From Mesorhizobium sp. YIM 152430 (GTDB lineage Bacteria > Pseudomonadota > Alphaproteobacteria > Rhizobiales > Rhizobiaceae), in NCBI RefSeq assembly GCF_029210365.1, contig NZ_JARGES010000020.1, positions 124,001 to 188,000 of the forward strand: DNA of 64,000 nt, written 5' to 3'. This document shows positions 17,601-24,983 of the stretch, one piece after another. The position numbers were made by a program, and so were the translations under genes. Numbering within the stretch: position 1 is the first letter of the stretch; each line of letters starts with the position of its first letter. The notes under the pieces were generated by a model, which did not search any database, was not told where the DNA came from, and worked only from the letters and a program-made list of their open reading frames with translations.

Positions 17601-18328
17601 TTGTTGGGAATGAGTACGGTCAGGCCGTCCATCTGGATGTCGTGATCGTCGAGCAAGTCGGCAAGCGCTTGCCGGGCCTGCACGAGTTCGCTGCCGCCGG
17701 CCATGGCGGTTTCCAGTTGCGTTTGGCGCTCGGCCAGAGCGGCTACATAAAATGGACGCAGGAACTCCGTTTCCGGCGTCAATGCGTCGATGTTCGCCTG
17801 GATGACGGCGATCTGGCTTTGAAGCAGCGCGATCGTGTCAGGCAACGTTTCGGAATTCCCCTCCGCAGCCTTGACTGCCTTGTGGGCGGCCACGATTGCG
17901 GAAACCACGTCAAGCAGGTCCTGACCTTCGAGCCCGGAATCTCTCAATGCGGCAGCAATCGCAGCCGGATTGTCGAGGGTCTGATCGACGATCAAATTGG
18001 AGATGAGCCTCGGTTCATAGTCGACGACCGAACCGGACTGGCCGTAATCATTGTTGTTGTTGTTGGTCGCGTGCGCATAGGCCGAGCCCATGCTCCCGCT
18101 CCCGGTCCGATGGTCGGCATTGGTCAGTGGCAGGAAGGGTTGCTGCGATGCGCCCCACTGCTCGCGTCCGGCAACCAGGTTGTTGTAGCTGCCGTCCACG
18201 GTACGCAGACCGTAGGGCAGAAGGGGATGCTCGATAAGGTCTGTCAGCGGTGTGCCCGACGCGTGCTGTTCCGCGATGACAATCTGCTTCAAGATGAATT
18301 CGAGGTCGTGACGAACGAGCGTAACCAT
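11663..18328 (-). CDS. Giant RTX animal-type haem peroxidase (MopA-like), type I secretion substrate
   Basis: A 2221-residue secreted enzyme. The ATG at 18328 has AAGGGAG upstream; the longer frame to 18421 lacks a site. The N-terminal half is an animal haem peroxidase domain: distal His in GQFFDHGLDL (about residue 265), IHFVFHAEHNRL, proximal His in RFGHSM (about 667), and LPLDLAAINIARGRETGMP. RTX blocks follow at about 1005-1175, 1560-1680 and 1930-2110, with a poly-Asp tract interrupted by two His (about 1870-1900). There is no Sec signal, as expected for type I export; the exporter is downstream. Bacterial relatives include MopA, an Mn(II)-oxidising peroxidase of Aurantimonas and Erythrobacter. 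Function here (Mn oxidation, halide or superoxide chemistry, defence) is inferred. Confidence 0.9.
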   Translation of the reverse strand: MVTLVRHDLEFILKQIVIAEQHASGTPLTDLIEHPLLPYGLRTVDGSYNNLVAGREQWGASQQPFLPLTNADHRTGSGSMGSAYAHATNNNNNDYGQSGSVVDYEPRLISNLIVDQTLDNPAAIAAALRDSGLEGQDLLDVVSAIVAAHKAVKAAEGNSETLPDTIALLQSQIAVIQANIDALTPETEFLRPFYVAALAERQTQLETAMAGGSELVQARQALADLLDDHDIQMDGLTVLIPNKAPDEGLSASYNSIFTIFGQFFDHGLDLVAKGGNGTVYMPLSPDDPLYNPATPHTNFMVLTRVTTGDAAGNAVTPWIDQNQTYTSNASHQVFLREYKLVDGKPVATGHLLESPSGGLATWGDVKKQAKEMLGIDLQDADVLNVPVVAVDAYGNFIPGENGFAQLMVGLTGGGQAIYKEGHPDAPLNPHEEGAARTGIAFLDDIAHDAALFNSRGQKMYADHDDVVGMGVTLIENPNYVAGYQPPANGPDPEAHLLRQLEFVAIHPDFDPALDESAANPRYINPNRFYDNEKLDKHFITGDGRGNENIALSAIHFVFHAEHNRLIEHTKTVILDTGDLAFLNSWLRVPVAELPTTDEAIGQLQWHGERLFQVGRFTTEMQYQHLVFEEFARSIQPDIDIFDIQAGKTIVDINPAIFAEFAHVVYRFGHSMLNETVERVNSNGERDDIDLFGAFLNPMQFSDNGMTQAQAAGAIMRGMSGQVGNEIDEFVTNVLRNELVGLPLDLAAINIARGRETGMPTLNQARAQFMEMTDGDTRLKPYESWSDFALHLANPASIVNFIAAYGRHSIITAATTIEGKRDAAMTLVFGSPDETAAEKAARLAWLNAPAAQTGVDDIDLWIGGLAERKMLFGGMLGSTFSFVFELQLENLQDGDRFYYLSRTQGLNLGTELEQNSLAKMIMRNTDLGATGFALPDNVFFASDHVFYVDFDKQMMLTGLADPEHSNPFLQAVSRLVERKTAEENGGVAFFRYNGFDHITIAGTEGDDHIISGGGDDTIWGFGGNDRIEVGNGVDHVDGGDGDDIITSTGTDIGAVAMLKGGAGNDVIHAGSGTNLVFGGSGKDFLVAGKDGGEMRGGTGDDFMLGGDGFDVLFGNEGDDWIEAGGRFDGVVGDNGDIFFNSTIVGHDVLNGGSGDTDYDADSGDDIMFAGEGIQKFIGVWGHDWVIFKGQPTSGDADMNFPIFDTLPAEVLRDRYDQVEAVSGWIHDDVIRGDDRTFEDGVDVIFDPTPEGNFRHNELDEAAIARISGLSQIVKAEMLVDGEYWADGSGVTKKIFAHGNILLGGGGSDTFEGRGGDDIIDGDAWLNVRIRIVGYGEQNTEENEIATVDSLKDAVTINGVTKPLTTWMVEGAINPSQLHIVREILWDDSGIDTAVYWDVRANYEITYNADGSIIVEHITQTAGAVDPITGRNRQSDGRDTLYNIERIRFADMTISANRAPNPIEVAGRAIVGSDLVLDLDSVSDPDGITEGTTSISWQVFGINGWTQIPGGTGPSLFLLGTYANMPLRLVVTFIDGSGNPEEIVRDFGPIGLVLNGTGGADTIIGTDGSDDIFGLGGADLIHGGAGDDSIRGGGGNDTIFGDDGDDEIHGDGGADTIHGGAGNDTIYGGGGADTIFGDEGDDIIQGDGGADTIDGGAGDDTIIWNANAPGENDDGRDRIDGGEGIDTFVVNGNATQEHYTIWTRQEWIEFSNQNLNASTTNVNFDPDAEIIVTRNGTNFGSVIAQLRGIEEIVIHGGGGGDTFEIVGDFTNTTLLENTIRIEGSSGDDVIDISALRSAHRVVFRSNGGNDTILGSLRPQDVIELPAGSELSAFSASTVGGITVLSDGTHSVSFAAGPGGRPKVKVKDREEEYAWADDDDDDDDWDDDDHHDDDDDDDDDDSCGAGDGGAVVPGPAAGTGPLYQVGTASADVLIGTSGNDTLIGHGGDDTILGGAGDDVILGGAGNDYLFGDDGRDVIHGGDGNDDIFGGAGNDTLFGDGGNDRIYGGAGNDWINAGAGNDIVFAGAGDDRVVAEAGDGDDVYYGGDGDGDWGNDTLDMSSITADIIADLGTGFMGRGHVFSVQTGSDTIWGFENIITGSGSDTITASRAVNVMDGGGSGPDGHDTFRFLSAADADGDTILGFAPGDRIDLSMADANACLAGRQSFSLVTGEAFTGRGQLMVSHEAREDGDYTIVHLNTSGGAQADYKFAIKGSHNLSADDFHL
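12636..12720. repeat. Trinucleotide (ATC/GTC) tract encoding poly-Asp
   Basis: A run of GTC/ATC triplets on the plus strand encodes about 25 aspartates broken by Trp and two His on the minus strand. It lies just before the last RTX block of the peroxidase. Mixed GAT/GAC codons argue for selection on the peptide, not only slippage. Confidence 0.8.
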
Positions 18329-18624
18329 GACTGTCTCCCTTGACCTGTTGGTCTCCTGATCCCCCAGGGAGGTTGCCGCGGCGCGCTCGTCGAACGATCG
18401 CTCGCGGATGGTCCATCCCATGTGGCCTCATAGTGAGTGCAGCCCACATCGCGCATAATGACGTTAGGTCTGACGAATGAATTCACCCTATGGGGAAGCG
18501 AAGTCGAGGTAGTCGACTGCGACCAGCCTTGACTTTAGTCGAGGCGGAAACATGCCTTTTGGCCATGGTTGCCTAACGATTTCGCCTGTAATCTGCGATT
18601 GATCGTCATTCGAAGGACAGGAAA
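18329..18624. promoter_or_regulatory. Divergent promoter region with AGTCGAGG repeats
   Basis: This 296-base gap separates the peroxidase/export operon from the sensor-kinase gene. AGTCGAGG occurs at 18502-18509 and 18537-18544 in the same orientation, 35 bases apart, and the 8-bp palindrome AGTCGACT lies between them at 18511-18518. These are candidate binding sites for the adjacent NarL-type regulator. No ORF of note is seen. Confidence 0.4.
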
Positions 18625-20034
18625 GTGGCTCTAGCGGATTTCGACTTGCCCCGGCTCAGCTTCCCTGCATGGCGTTTGCAGATGAGCCTGCGCGCCCGGT
18701 TCGCGATTGCCGGGGGCGCGCTGATGCTGACCGCCATGGTGCTCGGCGGGCTCTACATAACGCACACGGCAACGCAAAAGTCGATCGAGAGCAGGGCCGC
18801 CTCGACCGGCCTTCTCGTCAGCCGGCTGCTCGACCCCTATGTCGACGCATTGAGCGTGGCGCGGATGCTGAGCTTCGACGAACGCGGTTCGCTCGACGCC
18901 CTTCTCGGCTCGCAGCATCTGAGCGCCCGTTTCCCCCACCTCGACATCTGGGATCAGGACGGCAGGATCATCTATTCCCGCTCGGACAACATCATGGGGT
19001 TGAGCTTCGCCTCGTCCGCCGCACTTACGTCGGCCTTCGCCGGCGACTTTTCCGCTCGCCTGACCGACCTGTCCGCCGGCGAGCACAGGCTGCGCGGCTT
19101 CGAGAAGCAGTTCCTCGAAATCTACATACCGCTTCGTGATGCCGTTTCCGGCGAGATCGTCGCAGTTGCCGAGATCCACGAGATCACCGACGACCTCGAC
19201 GCCAAGATCGCCTTCATCCAGCGCCAGGTCTGGATCGTTCTCGCCTTGTCCACTCTCCTGCTGATGAGCTCGCTCTACGGCATCGTTGCCCAGGGCACGC
19301 GTACCATCGCCCTCCAGCACGAGCGCCTCCAGCGCCAGCTCTGCGAGCTTCGCACCGCGCATCAGGAGATCGAACAGCTCAACCGGCGCGTCCAGAGGGC
19401 CTCGCGCCAGTTCGCCCGCAACAACGAGCGAATGCTCAGGCAGGTGGGGGCGGATCTCCATGACGGTCCCGCGCAACTGATCGCTCTCGCGGCCATGAAG
19501 GTCGGCCGCATCACCGAGTTCGACCTGAATGACCAGCGCGCCGAAGCGAGCCGGATGAAGTCACTGCTCGACGAAGCGTTGAGCGACATCCGCGCCATCT
19601 CGAGGGGCCTGATGCTCCCCGAAATCCAGGAAATGCAGGTCGAGGCCGTCGTGCGGCGCGCTGTCAGCCTGCACGAACTGCGGACCGGCACCTCCGTCCA
19701 GTACGAATTTTCAGGCGATAACGGCATCCTGCCGGCCGCCGTCAATGTCTGCGTCTTCCGCTTCGTGCAGGAGGGCCTGGCCAACGCCTTCTGGCACGCC
19801 GACGGCCATGACCAGACAGTCGTCTGCCATGTCGGCGAATTCGAGGTCGCGCTGTCCGTCAGCGATGGCGGCGGCCTTGGCCGCACGCCACCGCGGCAAG
19901 AGGGTGGGCTTGGCCTCGGCGCCATGCGCGACCGCGTCGAGAGCCTTGGAGGAACGCTGGACGTCGGTCGAATGCCAGATGGCGGCGCGCGCGTCTCGAT
20001 CGTGCTGCCGATCAACGGGGGCGGTGAGGAATGA
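18625..20034 (+). CDS. NarL-type sensor histidine kinase
   Basis: A 469-residue membrane kinase. The start is GTG at 18625 with GGACAGG just upstream; an ATG at 18682 is a weaker alternative. Helix 1 spans about residues 27-48, a periplasmic sensor region about 50-200 (no named domain recognised), and helix 2 about 203-223. A HisKA_3 dimerisation domain follows with the phospho-acceptor His279 in DLHDGPAQ, then a HATPase_c domain with GLGLGAMRDR near the end. HisKA_3 kinases phosphorylate LuxR-type regulators, and the next gene is one, overlapping by four bases. Divergence from the RTX/export operon suggests that it controls that operon. Confidence 0.92.
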   Translation: MALADFDLPRLSFPAWRLQMSLRARFAIAGGALMLTAMVLGGLYITHTATQKSIESRAASTGLLVSRLLDPYVDALSVARMLSFDERGSLDALLGSQHLSARFPHLDIWDQDGRIIYSRSDNIMGLSFASSAALTSAFAGDFSARLTDLSAGEHRLRGFEKQFLEIYIPLRDAVSGEIVAVAEIHEITDDLDAKIAFIQRQVWIVLALSTLLLMSSLYGIVAQGTRTIALQHERLQRQLCELRTAHQEIEQLNRRVQRASRQFARNNERMLRQVGADLHDGPAQLIALAAMKVGRITEFDLNDQRAEASRMKSLLDEALSDIRAISRGLMLPEIQEMQVEAVVRRAVSLHELRTGTSVQYEFSGDNGILPAAVNVCVFRFVQEGLANAFWHADGHDQTVVCHVGEFEVALSVSDGGGLGRTPPRQEGGLGLGAMRDRVESLGGTLDVGRMPDGGARVSIVLPINGGGEE

Positions 20035-20702
20035 AACCGGTCTCCGTCGTCGTCGTCGACGATCACTCGCTGTTCCGCGCCGGCGTGATCAGTTGCCTGG
20101 AGCGCGACCCGGCGATCCGGGTCGTTGCCGAGGGCGCGTCAGGCCGGGAGGCGGTCTCGCTTTGCGCCGCGAGCAAGCCCGATATCGCCCTGATCGACAT
20201 CTCGATGCCGGATGATGGCATTGCCGCCGTCGGCGAGATCGCCGCGATGAAGCTCGACACGCGCATCATCATGCTGACCGTATCCGAGAACGAGGACGAC
20301 GTCCTGCGCGCGCTCGACGCGGGTGCCGTCGGCTACCTGCTCAAAGGCGTGTCGGGTCCGGAATTGGTCAACGCCGTCAAGACGGTCGCAGCGGGCGAAA
20401 CCTTCGTTTCCCCGAACCTTGCCGTTCGCCTGGTCACAATCCTGGCCGGCGGCAAGCAGAAACGTCAGGTCGATGCCCTGTCGGCGCAGGAGACGCGCAC
20501 CCTCCAGTTCGTCGCCATGGGCCTGAACAATCGCGAATGTGCAGTCCAACTCGGTGTCGGCGAACAGACGGTCAAGTATCACATGACCAATATCATGAAG
20601 AAGCTCGGGGTGCGGAACCGGGTCGAAGCCGCCTTGGTCGCGCGCACCGAATGGGGCTCGCTTGACGCGCAGGCCGTTGGCGAGGCGACGGACGATCTCT
20701 AG
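20031..20702 (+). CDS. NarL/LuxR-family response regulator
   Basis: A 223-residue regulator: receiver domain about 1-120 with acidic pocket VVDDH, phospho-acceptor Asp56 (LIDISMP) and conserved Lys in YLLKG; a LuxR-type helix-turn-helix (LSAQETRTLQFVAMG, GVGEQTVKYHMTNIMKKLGV) at about 145-205. It overlaps the kinase gene (ATGA), so the two form a standard two-component pair. The likely targets are its own promoter and the divergent peroxidase operon, where AGTCGAGG repeats lie at 18502-18544. Confidence 0.93.
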   Translation: MKPVSVVVVDDHSLFRAGVISCLERDPAIRVVAEGASGREAVSLCAASKPDIALIDISMPDDGIAAVGEIAAMKLDTRIIMLTVSENEDDVLRALDAGAVGYLLKGVSGPELVNAVKTVAAGETFVSPNLAVRLVTILAGGKQKRQVDALSAQETRTLQFVAMGLNNRECAVQLGVGEQTVKYHMTNIMKKLGVRNRVEAALVARTEWGSLDAQAVGEATDDL

Positions 20703-20729
20703 CCGATGATGCCCCGATCGGAAACCGGC

Positions 20730-21173
20730 CTAGACCTGGTCCTGATCGAGTAGCTGCCGCATGGCCGTCATCGCGGTTTCGTAGCCTTTTGCTCCCAGAC
20801 CCGCGATCACCGCCGTCGCCGCCTTCGAGACGAGCGAGTTGTGATAGATCGCCTCGCGTTTGTGGATGTTGGAAATGTGCAGTTCGATGATCGGTCCGTC
20901 GAATTGCTTGAGCGCATCGAGGATGGCGATCGAGGTGAAGGTGAAGGCGGCGGGATTGATGACGATGCCCGCGCCTTCGTCGATCGCCTCGTGGATCCAG
21001 CCGATGATTTCGTGCTCGGCATTGGACTGGCAAAAGACGATTTCGCGCTTGCCGGCCGCCCTGCGGCACATCTCCTCCACCTGGCCGAGCGTCGTATGAC
21101 CGTAGATGTGTGGCTCGCGCTTGCCGAGACGATTGAGATTGGGGCCGTTGAGCACGTAGATTGGCTTGGTCAT
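20730..21173 (-). CDS. aroQ: Type II 3-dehydroquinate dehydratase homologue with altered substrate-site residues
   Basis: A 147-residue protein of the AroQ family, which dehydrates 3-dehydroquinate to 3-dehydroshikimate as a dodecamer. Conserved pieces are NGPNLNRLG, the catalytic Tyr in [19 protein letters not shown] and the catalytic His in ELHISN. Three positions differ from the usual enzyme: the His of THTS is Phe (AFTFTS), the Arg that follows REEF/REPF is Tyr (REAIYHNS), and the Glu four residues after the conserved Asp is Gln (LDALKQ). These line the substrate site in the Mycobacterium enzyme as I recall it. It lies next to a TRAP transporter and a QuiC-type enzyme, so a catabolic or altered-substrate role fits better than the biosynthetic housekeeping role. 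Confidence 0.85.
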   Translation of the reverse strand: MTKPIYVLNGPNLNRLGKREPHIYGHTTLGQVEEMCRRAAGKREIVFCQSNAEHEIIGWIHEAIDEGAGIVINPAAFTFTSIAILDALKQFDGPIIELHISNIHKREAIYHNSLVSKAATAVIAGLGAKGYETAMTAMRQLLDQDQV

Positions 21174-21187
21174 GTCGGTTCCAGATG

Positions 21188-22480
21188 TCAGCCCTGGTAA
21201 CCGAACTGGCGCGGCAGCCAGAGGACCAGGTCGGGAAAGAGCGTGATGATCCCGAGGGCAAAAAGCAGCGTTGCGATCATGGGAACGAGATCCTTCATGA
21301 TGGCGCGAAGTGGCGCCCGCGTGATGCTCTGCATCACGAAGATGAGCATCCCGTAGGGTGGGGTGACGAGGCCGATCATGATGTTGACCACCGCCACGAC
21401 CCCGAAATGGACCGGGTCGATGCCGAGGGCGGCCGCGGTCGGGATGAAGACCGGCACGATGATCAGGAGGATGGCCGTGCCTTCGAGCAGCGCGCCCAAC
21501 AGCAGCAGGATCACGTTGACCAGCAGCAGGAACTGCACCGGCGTCAGATTGTATTCGGCCAGATATATGCGCAGGGCCTGCGGAATGTTCTCGGCGGTCA
21601 CGACATAGTTGAACACCAGCGCGCCTGCGATCAACATGCCGATGGCGACGGAGGAGCGCGCGCTGCGGACGAGCCCGGAATAGAAGGTGCCGACGCTGAT
21701 GCTGCGATATAGCACGATCGAGATCACGAAGGCATAGGCGGCGGCGACGGCGGCAGCTTCCGTGGGGGTGACGACGCCCGAATAGATGCCGCCCAGAAGC
21801 ACCACGGGCATCATCAGCGCGGGAAAGGACCCGAGCGTCAGCGCGGGCAGTTCGCGCAGCGGCACCGGTTCTTCGACGGGGAAGCCCCGCGCGCGCGACA
21901 TGTAGACGACGAGCACCATGAGCAGCACGCCCATGATGAGACCGGGCACGATGCCCGCCAGGAACAGGTAGCCGATCGAGGCACCGGACACGAGCGCGTA
22001 GAGCACCATCGGGATCGAGGGCGGGATGATCGGGCCGATCACTGCGGCGCTTGCGGTCAGTGCTGCCGCAAAGCTGCGCGTGTAGCGCCCGTCCCTGGTC
22101 ATCATGTTGGCAATGATGCGGCCCGAACCGGCTGCGTCGGCCAGCGCCGAGCCGGACATGCCGGAAAAGATGATCGACTGGACGATGTTGACATGTGCCA
22201 GGCCGCCGCGGAACCGCCCGACAAGCGCATTGCAAAAGCGCAGGAGGCGGTCGGTCATCGAGCCCATGTTCATGATCTCGGCCGCCAGGATGAAGAGCGG
22301 CACGGCCAGGATCACGTAGCCGGTGAACATGGAATTCAGGAGACGCTCCGCGACGAGGCCCATGTCCTGTCCGCGCATGAACAGGTAAAGGATCGATCCC
22401 GAAATCATCGACAGGCCGATCGGAAGGCCCAGGATCGCGAGAAAGCCGATGAGGATGACGGCCGCGGTAAAGGGATCCAT
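21188..22480 (-). CDS. TRAP transporter large membrane subunit (DctM family)
   Basis: A 430-residue polytopic protein with about twelve membrane segments and the DctM family hallmarks ([48 protein letters not shown]). It forms the sodium-driven channel of a tripartite carboxylate transporter. The ATG at 22480 follows AGGAGACCTTG and shares one base with the DctQ stop (TGATG), indicating translational coupling. Neighbouring enzymes act on quinate/shikimate-type acids, so such a ring acid is the likely cargo. Confidence 0.95.
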   Translation of the reverse strand: MDPFTAAVILIGFLAILGLPIGLSMISGSILYLFMRGQDMGLVAERLLNSMFTGYVILAVPLFILAAEIMNMGSMTDRLLRFCNALVGRFRGGLAHVNIVQSIIFSGMSGSALADAAGSGRIIANMMTRDGRYTRSFAAALTASAAVIGPIIPPSIPMVLYALVSGASIGYLFLAGIVPGLIMGVLLMVLVVYMSRARGFPVEEPVPLRELPALTLGSFPALMMPVVLLGGIYSGVVTPTEAAAVAAAYAFVISIVLYRSISVGTFYSGLVRSARSSVAIGMLIAGALVFNYVVTAENIPQALRIYLAEYNLTPVQFLLLVNVILLLLGALLEGTAILLIIVPVFIPTAAALGIDPVHFGVVAVVNIMIGLVTPPYGMLIFVMQSITRAPLRAIMKDLVPMIATLLFALGIITLFPDLVLWLPRQFGYQG

Positions 22481-23007
22481 CAAGGTCTCCTGGATGCGTC
22501 GGCGTCTTCGTCGATCTCGGGCACGAGCGGATCATGGCCGCGCAGGACCTGGACCGTGAGCCATGCATAGCGGATCACGATCGCGACGGCGAAGACGACA
22601 TAGATCGAGAACAGCCAGTCGAAGCGGATGCGCAGATAGGCCGTCCGCTGGACCCGCATGAATGTGACGTAGTCCCAGATGGCGGGAAGCGACAGAAGGA
22701 ACAGGCCGATCAGGACCAGCGCGAAGATGACGAACATCAACCGCCGGATCGCCGCCGGCACCGCGCCGTAGAGGATGTCGAAGCGGATTTCCTCGCGCTC
22801 GCGGGTCACGAAAGCCGCGCCCCAGAGGACGAGCCACATCCACATGATCGTGGAGAGCTCCGAAGCCCATCCCGCCGGCCAGTTCAAGACGTAGCGGTAA
22901 AGGATCGTCAGAAGGAAGGACCCGAACATCACGGCAAGCATCATTGCCGCGACGAATTCGGCACCTCGCGAAAGCCAGGTAGACGCCTTGCTGATGTGCT
23001 GGCGCAT
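22480..23007 (-). CDS. TRAP transporter small membrane subunit (DctQ family)
   Basis: A 175-residue protein with four membrane helices (about residues 18-38, 50-68, 88-110 and 133-155) and the family's conserved pair of segments ([32 protein letters not shown]). It bridges the binding protein and the DctM subunit. The start has TGAGG eight bases upstream and lies 18 bases after an intercistronic hairpin. Confidence 0.93.
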   Translation of the reverse strand: MRQHISKASTWLSRGAEFVAAMMLAVMFGSFLLTILYRYVLNWPAGWASELSTIMWMWLVLWGAAFVTREREEIRFDILYGAVPAAIRRLMFVIFALVLIGLFLLSLPAIWDYVTFMRVQRTAYLRIRFDWLFSIYVVFAVAIVIRYAWLTVQVLRGHDPLVPEIDEDADASRRP

Positions 23008-23025
23008 CGCAAATCCTCAGGCGGG

Positions 23026-23049
23026 CCCGCCGCCCTGATGGGCGGCGGG
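23026..23049. promoter_or_regulatory. Intercistronic hairpin between dctP and dctQ
   Basis: CCCGCCGCCC and GGGCGGCGGG form a perfect 10-bp GC stem with loop TGAT, 12 bases after the binding-protein stop. It has no T-tract. It probably protects or partly terminates the upstream message so that the binding protein is made in excess. Confidence 0.65.
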
Positions 23050-23061
23050 AGGCCACACTTG

Positions 23062-24048
23062 TCAGAGCGCGTTGATGCGCTCCACCATGCCTTCCGGCCA
23101 GTCCGCCGAGATGGGCGCGGAAAGATAGCGCTCCTGGGCGTAGGTGCGGAAGGCGTCGATATTGGGCACGTAAACCTCGACGCCCTGTTCGCGAACGAAC
23201 TCGGCGAGTTCCTCTTCCCGACGCTGATGCTCCGCGGCGCTCCAGGCCATGGCCTCGTCGGCTGCGGCCTGGAAGGAGGCCTGCTGTTCCTCGCTCATGG
23301 CGTCCCATGTGGTCTTGGAGACGGTCAGCAGGTCGAAGGCAACGAGGTGCGAGGTGAGGGCGATCTGCGACATGACTTCATAAAAGCGCATGTTCTCGAC
23401 ATTTGGCAGCGGGTTGTCCTGGCCGTCGATCGCGCCCGTCTGCATCCCGGTATAAACTTCGGCATAGGCCATCGCGGTCGGACTGGCGCCGAGTGACTCG
23501 CCCAAGAACTGCCAGGCTTCGCCGGGCGGCATACGCAGGCGGATGCCGGCCATGTCTTCCGGCGTCTCGATCTTGCGATCGGGAACGAGACCGACATGGC
23601 GCGTGCCGAAAAAGGTGGGTCCGAGGATGTGGATGCCGAGCTGGTCCTCGGCCATCGCCCGCATTTCGGCGCCCGCGTCGCTGGCAAAGAAGGTCATGAG
23701 ATGATCGGCGTCACGGAAAAGATAAGCCGAGGTCAGGATCGACCAGGCGGGAATCTGGTTGGCGATATCCTGCGGGGCGATGTTGCCCATTTCGAGATTG
23801 CCGCGCTGCAACGCGACGAGCTCGGTGCCCTGGCTGAAAAGCGTGCCGCCATAGTGCATCTCGAGCGAGAAGTCGTCGGCTACCGCCTCTGCCAGCCGCT
23901 CCATCATGCGGGCGCGGATGTCCTGTTCGGAGAACACCGCCGAGAAGCGAAGCGTCTGCGCATCCTGCGCCATGGCGCCGGTGGAAATGCACGCGGCCAT
24001 CATGGCGGCACCTGCGGCCATGAGCGTACGTCTGGTCAATCCTGTCAT
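23062..24048 (-). CDS. TRAP transporter solute-binding protein (DctP family)
   Basis: A 328-residue periplasmic protein with a Tat-like or Sec signal (LTRRTLMAAGAAMMAACIS...AMAQ). The ATG at 24048 is set by GGGAGG seven bases upstream. The family pattern is present: LRFSAVFSEQDIRARMMERLAE at the start, the carboxylate-binding Arg region IRLRMPPGEAWQFLGESLGASP, and YTGMQTGAIDGQDNP. It captures the substrate for the DctQ/DctM subunits. The neighbouring aroQ, aroE-like and quiC genes make quinate, shikimate or dehydroshikimate plausible ligands; the sequence alone does not decide which. Confidence 0.93.
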   Translation of the reverse strand: MTGLTRRTLMAAGAAMMAACISTGAMAQDAQTLRFSAVFSEQDIRARMMERLAEAVADDFSLEMHYGGTLFSQGTELVALQRGNLEMGNIAPQDIANQIPAWSILTSAYLFRDADHLMTFFASDAGAEMRAMAEDQLGIHILGPTFFGTRHVGLVPDRKIETPEDMAGIRLRMPPGEAWQFLGESLGASPTAMAYAEVYTGMQTGAIDGQDNPLPNVENMRFYEVMSQIALTSHLVAFDLLTVSKTTWDAMSEEQQASFQAAADEAMAWSAAEHQRREEELAEFVREQGVEVYVPNIDAFRTYAQERYLSAPISADWPEGMVERINAL

Positions 24049-24263
24049 GTCAACCTCCCTGGAAACAGTCTCGCCGGCAGCGCCCGATGGGTCGGGCAAT
24101 CCGCCACGATGCCAAGTCATGCCATTAGCTGCACGACAGATCAATAGGCGTTCTCAAAAACATCGGGTATTATCGATTTCGTCATTTGGTTTGAAGACGT
24201 TTGCCGCATATTGCCCGGCGCTCGGCTTCTTGGCATGAGAGGGCTGAACGAGGATCAACCCCG
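24049..24263. promoter_or_regulatory. Divergent promoter region between dctP and the first gntR gene
   Basis: A 215-base gap, markedly richer in A and T than its surroundings in the part nearest the regulator gene (about 24135-24220). It should hold the TRAP operon promoter on the minus strand and the regulator promoter on the plus strand. I see no clear dyad and no other gene. Confidence 0.35.
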
Positions 24264-24938
24264 ATGGCGCTGCCCGTCTCCAATTCCGACACAGCCGGCG
24301 AGAATGCCTATCGGCGTATCCGCCACGACATCATCTTCGGCCGATTGGCACCCGGATCGAGGCTGCGTCTCGAGCGGCTGAAGGAGCCTTATCTGGCCAG
24401 CGTCAGCACGCTGCGCGAAATCCTGTTCAGGCTGTCCTCGGAAGGGCTGGTCGTCGCCGAAGGCCAGCGCGGCTTCGAGGTGGCGCCGGTCTCGCAGCAG
24501 AATTTCCGGGAGGTCGCGGCGATGCGCGACCTGCTTGAGGGACATGCCCTGCGCGAATCGTTCCGACGTGGCGACGTCGACTGGGAAGGCGAGGTGGTGG
24601 CGGCCCATCACAAGCTCGCACGGATGGAGCGGCTGATGCTCGCCGGAGAGCGAGAGGACCCTGCGATCTGGAAGCGTTACGACTGGGAATTCCACCACGC
24701 GCTGATATCGGCCTGCGGGTCGGCGGCGCTTCTGGCCGCCCACGCCCAAATCTTCGACCGGTATTTGCGCTACCAGATCATCGCGGTCATCTTTCGCGGT
24801 GAAAGCGCCATGGAAGAACACAGGCAATTGCGGCAACACGCCCTCGATCGCGATGCCGATTCCGCGGTAAACGTCCTGAAAAGTCACATCGGAGCCTGCG
24901 TGGCGCACACGCTGGAGCATGGTCTCCTCGACGCCTGA
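24264..24938 (+). CDS. GntR/FadR-type (FCD) regulator, copy 1
   Basis: A 224-residue regulator: winged helix at about residues 10-78 (AYRRIRHDIIFGRLAPGSRL, STLREILFRLSSEGLV, GQRGFEVAPVS) and an all-helical FCD effector domain with metal-binding type residues (Asp/His in YDWEFHHALISACGS; further His residues towards the C-terminus). Such proteins repress catabolic operons until a small carboxylate binds. It is divergent from the TRAP operon and followed 45 bases later by a close paralogue with nearly identical DNA-binding helices. The two may bind the same sites with different effectors. Confidence 0.92.
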   Translation: MALPVSNSDTAGENAYRRIRHDIIFGRLAPGSRLRLERLKEPYLASVSTLREILFRLSSEGLVVAEGQRGFEVAPVSQQNFREVAAMRDLLEGHALRESFRRGDVDWEGEVVAAHHKLARMERLMLAGEREDPAIWKRYDWEFHHALISACGSAALLAAHAQIFDRYLRYQIIAVIFRGESAMEEHRQLRQHALDRDADSAVNVLKSHIGACVAHTLEHGLLDA

Positions 24939-24983
24939 CCCTTCCTCGTTGCGCCGGATGCGGGCGCGACCTATCACTGACGG

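Noticed and set aside
18529-18560. A sigma-70 promoter with TTGACT as its -35 element for the kinase gene
   Set aside because: No acceptable -10 hexamer is found 16-18 bases downstream.
20722-22568. Very long minus-strand frame spanning aroQ and the TRAP genes as one fused protein
   Set aside because: Only its final part is AroQ; the rest is an out-of-frame shadow of DctM. AroQ has its own start at 21173.
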